Assembly (NCBI RefSeq): GCF_003313385.1
Contig: NZ_QMHN01000004.1
Span: 64,531 to 128,530 of the forward strand
DNA length: 64,000 nucleotides
Direction of reading: 5' to 3'
Source: Pedobacter chitinilyticus
GTDB taxonomy: Bacteria > Bacteroidota > Bacteroidia > Sphingobacteriales > Sphingobacteriaceae
Shown here: piece by piece, positions 60,098 to 64,000 of the stretch
How the letters are laid out: each line of letters starts with the position of its first letter
How positions within the stretch are numbered: position 1 is the first letter of the stretch
Program-made: the position numbers and the translations under genes
The notes under the pieces: generated by a model
The model's database searches: none
What the model was told of the DNA's origin: nothing
What the model saw: the letters and a program-made list of their open reading frames with translations, nothing else

Positions 60098-62137
60098 ATG
60101 AAGTTCAAACTAATTTCCGATTATAAACCCACTGGCGATCAACCTGGAGCAATTGCCCAACTGGTTGAAGGCGTGAATGCTGGCGACCACTATCAAACCC
60201 TTTTAGGAGTAACAGGTTCAGGTAAAACATTTACGGTAGCCAATGTAATTGAACAAACCCAGCGGCCAACGTTGATCCTTAGTCATAACAAGACTTTGGC
60301 GGCGCAACTATATGGCGAAATGAAACAGTTCTTCCCCGAAAATGCAGTGAACTACTTCGTGTCGTACTACGACTACTATCAACCAGAGGCGTACATGCCC
60401 ACCACTAATACTTACATTGAAAAAGATTTACAGATCAATGAGGAAATAGAAAAATTGAGATTGAGATCTACCTCGGCCTTAATTTCGGGGCGCAGAGACG
60501 TGATCATTGTATCTTCCATTTCTTGTATTTATGGTATGGGTAATCCCGAAGATTTTTCGAAATCGGTATATCGCTTTGGCGTAGGTACCCGAGTAAGTAG
60601 AAATGCTTTTTTACACCATCTGGTGGAAATTTTATATGCCCGTACCATCAATGATTTTAAACGTGGAACTTTCCGTGTAAAAGGAGATACTGTCGATATC
60701 TATCCAGCCTACATGGACCATGCCTACCGCATTTCTTTCTTTGGAGATGATATCGAAGAACTGTCTGCCATTGACCCAGTAACGGGAAAAACCATTGAAA
60801 AACTGGAGGACATCGCGATCTATCCAGCTAACCTTTTCGTTACACCAAAAGATCGCTTTAACCAATCCATTTGGGGAATACAGGAAGAACTAGAGGTACG
60901 TAAAAATCAATTATTGAATGATGGTTTACTTCTGGAAGCTAAACGTTTGGAAGAAAGGGTAAATTTCGACATCGAAATGATGAAAGAGTTGGGTTACTGC
61001 TCTGGAATTGAAAACTATTCTCGTTTTTTTGATGGTCGTACACCAGGAATGAGACCCTTCTGTTTGTTAGATTATTTTCCAGACGATTATTTGATGGTGA
61101 TTGATGAAAGCCACGTAACGGTGCCGCAAATTAGGGCCATGTACGGAGGCGATAGGTCCCGTAAATTGTCGTTGGTAGAATATGGTTTCCGTTTGCCTTC
61201 AGCTTTGGATAACCGACCATTAAACTTTGAAGAATTTGAGAACTTAGCCCCTCAAACCATTTATGTGAGCGCTACACCAGCCGATTACGAACTTCAAAAA
61301 TCAGATGGGGTAGTGATTGAGCAGGTGATCAGACCAACAGGTTTGTTAGATCCAGTAATTGAAATCCGCCCAGCCATTAATCAAGTGGACGACCTTTTGG
61401 ATGAAATCGATAAAACCATCAAACAAGGAGACCGAGTTTTGGTGACTACGTTGACCAAACGCATGGCTGAAGAATTGACCAAATACATGGACAGATTGAA
61501 TATCAAATGTCGTTATATCCATTCCGAAGTAAAAACATTAGAAAGGGTAGAAATTTTACGGGGATTGCGTTTAGGAGAGTTTGATGTTTTGGTAGGGATC
61601 AACCTTTTGAGAGAGGGGCTAGATTTGCCAGAAGTAAGTTTGGTGGCTATTTTAGATGCCGATAAAGAAGGCTTCTTACGTTCAGATAGAGCGTTGATCC
61701 AAACCATTGGTCGTGCAGCCCGTAACGATAGGGGAAGAGTAATCATGTACGCAGACGACATTACCGACTCTATGGAGCGTACCATTACGGAAACTAATCG
61801 ACGTAGGGAAAAACAAATTGCTTACAATTTGGAGCATGGCATTACCCCTAAAACTGTAGGTAAATCGAAAGCTGAAATTATGGAGCAAACCTCTGTATTG
61901 GAAGTTTCGGAGAAACAGAAAGCAAGGGCAAAAGCTTATGTAGAAGTGGACGAAGTAAGTATGGCAGCCGATCCAGTAGTACAATATATGACCAAACCCG
62001 AGATGCAAAAAGCCATTGATAAATCTCGGAAGGATATGCAAAAAGCAGCCAAGGAGATGGACTTTTTGTTGGCCGCTCGTTTGCGCGACGAGATGTTTGC
62101 ACTCGAAAAAGTTTTTGAAGAAAGATTTAGTAAATAA
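60098..62137 (+). CDS. uvrB: Excinuclease ABC subunit B
   Basis: A 679-residue DNA-repair helicase-like protein that verifies damage in nucleotide excision repair. The start [16 protein letters not shown] is standard; a TTG three codons earlier overlaps the promoter and is rejected. The Walker A motif is [10 protein letters not shown] (Lys43), the beta-hairpin is [12 protein letters not shown], and helicase motifs include DESH and [13 protein letters not shown] residues. The C-terminal UVR domain is [20 protein letters not shown]. Full length. The DUF3472 gene begins one base after its stop. Confidence 0.97.
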   Translation: MKFKLISDYKPTGDQPGAIAQLVEGVNAGDHYQTLLGVTGSGKTFTVANVIEQTQRPTLILSHNKTLAAQLYGEMKQFFPENAVNYFVSYYDYYQPEAYMPTTNTYIEKDLQINEEIEKLRLRSTSALISGRRDVIIVSSISCIYGMGNPEDFSKSVYRFGVGTRVSRNAFLHHLVEILYARTINDFKRGTFRVKGDTVDIYPAYMDHAYRISFFGDDIEELSAIDPVTGKTIEKLEDIAIYPANLFVTPKDRFNQSIWGIQEELEVRKNQLLNDGLLLEAKRLEERVNFDIEMMKELGYCSGIENYSRFFDGRTPGMRPFCLLDYFPDDYLMVIDESHVTVPQIRAMYGGDRSRKLSLVEYGFRLPSALDNRPLNFEEFENLAPQTIYVSATPADYELQKSDGVVIEQVIRPTGLLDPVIEIRPAINQVDDLLDEIDKTIKQGDRVLVTTLTKRMAEELTKYMDRLNIKCRYIHSEVKTLERVEILRGLRLGEFDVLVGINLLREGLDLPEVSLVAILDADKEGFLRSDRALIQTIGRAARNDRGRVIMYADDITDSMERTITETNRRREKQIAYNLEHGITPKTVGKSKAEIMEQTSVLEVSEKQKARAKAYVEVDEVSMAADPVVQYMTKPEMQKAIDKSRKDMQKAAKEMDFLLAARLRDEMFALEKVFEERFSK

Positions 62138-62138
62138 G

Positions 62139-63428
62139 ATGAATAAGAAATTATTAAGCATTGTATTGATTTGTGTAAGTAATTTGCTTTTTGCACAAAG
62201 TGAATATCAAATTGTTGTCCCTATGGGTGGTAACGCCTATACCAACATTGAAAATGATAAGACCATTACCCGTAATGGAATTGCCAATTGGAATAATAGC
62301 AATATCATTTATAAGGTGTACGTTCGTTTAAAACAGCCTGGAGAACTAAAAGTAGCTTTTGATAAAATAACCAAGGTGGAAGGAAATAGTCAGCTTAGCA
62401 TGGGAATCAACAACAAATTCCAAACGGTTGAGGTGGCAGAAGGAAAAGATACTCCCAAAGAAATAGGTTCATGGCAAATAAAGGATACAGGTTACGTAGC
62501 CATTACCCTTAAAGGACTGAAAAAGACAGGCGGAAAATTCCCTGATATTGGAGGATTGATTTTATCAGGAAGTGCCATTACCGCACAAACATCCTATGTA
62601 AAAAATAATGAAGGCAATTTTTTCCATTGGGGAAGAAGAGGCCCATCTGTGCATCTGAATTATCAATTGCCAGCTCAAATCGAAGCGGAATGGTTTTACA
62701 ATGAATTAACGGTACCAAAGGGAGAAGATGTCATCGGCTCGTATTTTATGGCCAATGGGTTTGGTGAAGGCTATTTTGGTATCCAAGTGAACTCCGCTAC
62801 CGAAAGGCGAGTATTGTTTTCTGTTTGGAGCCCATTTACCACCGATAACCCCAAAGATATTCCAGATAGCCATAAAATCTTGATGTTAAAAAAAGGGAAA
62901 GAGGTGCACACGGGTGAATTTGGGAATGAAGGCTCGGGTGGACAGAGCTATCTTAAATACAACTGGAAAGCAGGGAATACCTATAAGTTTCTGTTGCGGG
63001 TTACACCAAGTCCAAACGTTAAAGATAGCACTACCACGTATACCGCTTACTTTTTTGCTCCAGAACTTAACGAATGGCAATTGGTGGCATCTTTTAAAAG
63101 ACCAAAAACCCAAACCCATTTAAAAAGACCACATTCTTTTTTGGAGAATTTTATTCCAGCTTACGGCGACCGTTCCAGAAAAGTGTTGTTTAACAATCAG
63201 TGGGTGTGCGATACTAAAGGCAACTGGATTTCTCTAAATACTGCACGTTTTACTGTCGATAACACAGGCAATGTAAATTACCGTAAGGACTATGCTGGAG
63301 GCTTAGATGGCGACAGTTTTTATCTAATGAACGGAGGTTTCTTTAATCATTTTACGCCTGCCAAAACCATGTTCAGCAGGAAAGCAACCAATAAAAAACC
63401 TCAAATTGATTTTAGCAAACTCCCATAA
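62139..63428 (+). CDS. DUF3472 protein with DUF5077-type N-terminal domain, exported
   Basis: A 429-residue secreted protein with signal peptide IVLICVSNLLFAQ. An N-terminal DUF5077-like beta domain is at about residues 22-145 (VVPMGGNAYTNI, GLKKTGGKFPDIGGLILSG). The DUF3472 domain follows at about 160-370 (VHLNYQLPAQIEAEWFYNELTVPKGED, YFGIQVNS, FSVWSPFTTDNP). Both look like carbohydrate-related beta-sandwiches, but no activity is known. The frame opens earlier inside uvrB; the ATG at 62139 is the natural start. One base separates it from the uvrB stop. Confidence 0.87.
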   Translation: MNKKLLSIVLICVSNLLFAQSEYQIVVPMGGNAYTNIENDKTITRNGIANWNNSNIIYKVYVRLKQPGELKVAFDKITKVEGNSQLSMGINNKFQTVEVAEGKDTPKEIGSWQIKDTGYVAITLKGLKKTGGKFPDIGGLILSGSAITAQTSYVKNNEGNFFHWGRRGPSVHLNYQLPAQIEAEWFYNELTVPKGEDVIGSYFMANGFGEGYFGIQVNSATERRVLFSVWSPFTTDNPKDIPDSHKILMLKKGKEVHTGEFGNEGSGGQSYLKYNWKAGNTYKFLLRVTPSPNVKDSTTTYTAYFFAPELNEWQLVASFKRPKTQTHLKRPHSFLENFIPAYGDRSRKVLFNNQWVCDTKGNWISLNTARFTVDNTGNVNYRKDYAGGLDGDSFYLMNGGFFNHFTPAKTMFSRKATNKKPQIDFSKLP

Positions 63429-63458
63429 CCATTGGTCAGGAGTTGATAACATAATAAA

Positions 63459-63662
63459 ATGCAAGGACAGCATAGAAAAGATATTTACCCAGGTTTAGAA
63501 GTGGGGATCATCCTTAAAAAAGACCAAAGGAGTGGGAATGTAACTTATGGCGTAGTTAAGAATTTATTGACCTCGGCTACGTTCCATTCAAGAGGGATAA
63601 AAGTACGTTTGGAAGATGGGCAAATCGGTCGAGTTTGCGAAATTGTAGAGGAAGACTGTTGA
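63459..63662 (+). CDS. YwbE family protein
   Basis: A 67-residue protein that is almost entirely the YwbE (DUF2196) domain: DIYPGLEVGIILKKDQRSG, TYGVVKNLLTSATFHSRGIKVRL and GQIGRVCEI. It looks like a small KOW-like beta-barrel; the function is unknown. It lies 30 bases after the DUF3472 gene and may be co-transcribed with it. About 210 bases without a gene follow. Confidence 0.9.
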   Translation: MQGQHRKDIYPGLEVGIILKKDQRSGNVTYGVVKNLLTSATFHSRGIKVRLEDGQIGRVCEIVEEDC

Positions 63663-63819
63663 TAAGAATTATCCGCTATCAAACACCTATGTGTTTATGT
63701 GATTATGTTTTTGGGAATCTAAATGAACCACTTAAGTAATAGGATAAGTTCTTTTTTCGCTATAGTAAAAGTTATATCATTAATTTCGAATTGTAATGAA
63801 ATTGCAATGAAAAGCGTTA

Positions 63820-63855
63820 TTTGAAACAAAAAGCTGTAGGCAAAGTCTATATTTG
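63820..63855 (+). promoter_or_regulatory. Promoter of the DUF4834-type gene
   Basis: TTTG at 63820-63823 and TATATTTG at 63848-63855 match the -33 and -7 elements, with a rather long spacer of 24 bases. The ATG at 63872 is 16 bases downstream. Confidence 0.5.
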
Positions 63856-63871
63856 TAATAAGAGTAAAAAA

Positions 63872-64000
63872 ATGGGATACATATTAAATTTTCTATTAAT
63901 AGCGATAATTGTTTTATGGGTAATTAGATTACTGGTAAGGATGATATTCCCTGCTGTAATTAGAAACGCCTTTGGCAATATGCAAAAACAAGCTCAACAG
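63872..64000 (+). CDS. DUF4834-type small membrane protein, 5' part only
   Basis: The ATG at 63872 opens a frame that runs without a stop to the right edge, giving 43 residues. They contain an N-terminal helix (GYILNFLLIAIIVLWVIRLL) followed by RMIFPAVIRNAF and a Gln-rich start of a tail. This resembles DUF4834 proteins of Bacteroidota, small proteins with one membrane helix and a variable tail. A promoter sits just upstream. The assignment is tentative because most of the gene is outside. Confidence 0.65.
   Translation, partial: MGYILNFLLIAIIVLWVIRLLVRMIFPAVIRNAFGNMQKQAQQ

Noticed and set aside
1..64000. tRNA, rRNA or riboswitch genes
   Set aside because: No cloverleaf, rRNA or known riboswitch pattern was recognised by eye in the intergenic regions; a covariance-model scan would be needed to exclude small RNAs.

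Overview
The window looks like chromosomal DNA from a Bacteroidota species, most likely a Sphingobacteriaceae member close to Pedobacter. The evidence is a SusC/SusD pair with a membrane-bound triple-tyrosine regulator, the type IX secretion and gliding proteins GldJ and PorV, a truncated NuoG, many TAnnTTTG-type -7 promoter elements with few Shine-Dalgarno sites, and A+T-rich codon use. No rRNA, tRNA, phage, insertion-sequence transposase or CRISPR array was found by eye.

Layout. 1-910 is the end of a TPR protein. 989-13968 holds all 14 nuo genes (A to N) for respiratory complex I. It is tightly packed except for one hairpin gap (nuoA-nuoB) and two gaps carrying REP-like repeats (nuoF-nuoG, nuoI-nuoJ). 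14015-18695 is a housekeeping run: DedA, pyrophosphatase, CNNM/CorC protein, RsmE, a DUF4159 protein and a biotin carrier. 18819-22478 has gldJ divergent from porV-ispF. 22552-26781 is a minus-strand redox and electrophile-defence group (pirin, YceI, two Crp/Fnr regulators, a DJ-1/PfpI protein, a flavodoxin-fold oxidoreductase and a tiny Cys-rich membrane protein). 26774-29671 and 37037-39956 hold surface-glycan genes (glycosyltransferases, flippase, methyltransferase). Between them lie a single-domain GIY-YIG nuclease gene set inside a cluster of inverted repeats, a tricorn-like protease, a rhomboid protease and an alpha-L-fucosidase. 39975-44603 contains DinB, DUF4476, HAD, a minimal phosphatase, Upp and a polysaccharide-deacetylase-like gene.

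44758-55974 is a polysaccharide utilisation locus: a one-component membrane regulator divergent from a PKD lipoprotein, SusC, SusD, a clan GH-A glycosidase and a laminarinase-type GH16 lipoprotein. Beta-1,3-glucan or mixed-linkage glucan is the likeliest substrate. A direct repeat with an 11-bp period just upstream of the locus promoter is a candidate operator. 56250-59806 holds a DUF6702, HupE-like and M1 peptidase group. uvrB, a DUF3472 protein, a YwbE protein and the start of a DUF4834 protein end the window.

The most unusual material is non-coding. At least seven arms of one REP-like repeat occur in three places, and the GIY-YIG gene sits between two of the clusters. There are also two other repeat families, several promoters placed so close to start codons that the mRNAs should be leaderless, and a promoter whose -33 element lies in the loop of the preceding terminator. 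All functional calls are from reading the sequence; no database search was run.
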